A stretch of DNA of 64,000 nucleotides from Cyclobacterium roseum (GTDB lineage: Bacteria; Bacteroidota; Bacteroidia; Cytophagales; Cyclobacteriaceae), in NCBI RefSeq assembly GCF_010119225.1, contig NZ_WNKF01000005.1, positions 1-64,000 on the forward strand. Direction: 5' to 3'. The translations under genes and the position numbers were made by a program. The notes beneath the pieces are model-generated. The model searched no databases. It had not been told where the DNA came from and saw only the letters and a program-made list of their open reading frames with translations. Below, one piece after another: positions 63,929 through 64,000 of the stretch (position 1 is its first letter; each line of letters starts with the position of its first letter).

Positions 63929-64000
63929 ATGGAAATAAAAAAATATCTACCCTTTTTGCAATGGCTTCCTCATTACGATAAAACGTATTTTAAGGGGGAT
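63929..64000 (+). CDS. SulP-family anion transporter, N-terminal fragment (runs off the edge)
   Basis: The last 24 codons read MEIKKYLPFLQWLPHYDKTY then FKGD, the characteristic N-terminus of SulP sulfate/bicarbonate transporters (a FLxWLPxY segment followed by a KGD leading into TM1). The rest lies beyond the window. It is a short fragment, so the call rests on this motif. Confidence 0.7.
   Translation, partial: MEIKKYLPFLQWLPHYDKTYFKGD

Overview
The window looks like a chromosome segment of a Bacteroidota member, most likely in the Cytophagales (Cyclobacteriaceae-like). Evidence: promoters of the Bacteroidota form TTG-N19-TAnnTTTG, weak Shine-Dalgarno signals, two type IX secretion (T9SS) type B cargo proteins with a PorP/SprF partner, a Bacteroidota-type FtsZ tail, meso-DAP-type MurE, and a typical dcw cluster. 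I cannot name the genus from the sequence.

Layout. 1-590: the 5' end of a leftward rRNA operon with two tandem promoters, preceded by tRNA-Arg(ACG) with its own promoter. 700-15,500: mostly housekeeping and envelope genes: an outer-membrane barrel, a PAP2-like membrane protein coupled to rpoN, asnS, a three-gene exporter (adaptor, FtsX-type permease, TolC) with no adjacent ATPase gene, two methyltransferases, wecB, a lipoprotein amidase and a DinB-fold protein. 15,500-25,300: two paralogous T9SS-B cargo proteins on the minus strand with yaaA between them, and a divergent PorP/SprF gene. 25,300-31,400: Ste24-type protease, PhyH-family oxygenase, gpsA with a PlsB-like acyltransferase, and a polyprenyl diphosphate synthase. 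31,600-46,960: a compact 13-gene dcw cluster (mraZ to ftsZ) preceded by a clear four-unit MraZ box array with 10-bp period. Many junctions overlap, and four starts are GTG or TTG.

46,970-54,330 is the accessory part. An intact purine nucleoside phosphorylase gene and a 5'-truncated paralogue in the same orientation bracket about 5.4 kb of decaying sequence. It holds a toxin-antitoxin remnant with a frameshifted ParE/RelE toxin and a 59-aa antitoxin, an AlbA_2/AAA_4 regulator with an in-frame tail beyond its stop, a broken unidentified gene, a RAYT transposase flanked by paired hairpins in inverted orientation (a REPtron-like unit), and an internally deleted Rhs remnant. The RAYT unit interrupts the Rhs remnant and supplies its stop codon.

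54,400-64,000 returns to chromosomal genes: NAD(P)-binding protein, FG-GAP protein, DUF3500 protein, GH16 glycosidase, sterol-desaturase-family protein, sdhA-sdhB without an adjacent sdhC and with a Crp-like palindrome upstream, a Ppx/GppA phosphatase, and the start of a SulP transporter running off the right edge.

I found no CRISPR array, prophage or complete new defence system. The best candidates for something new are the RAYT/hairpin unit and the punA-bracketed island around it, then the ATPase-less exporter operon and the readthrough-like tail of the AAA_4 gene.
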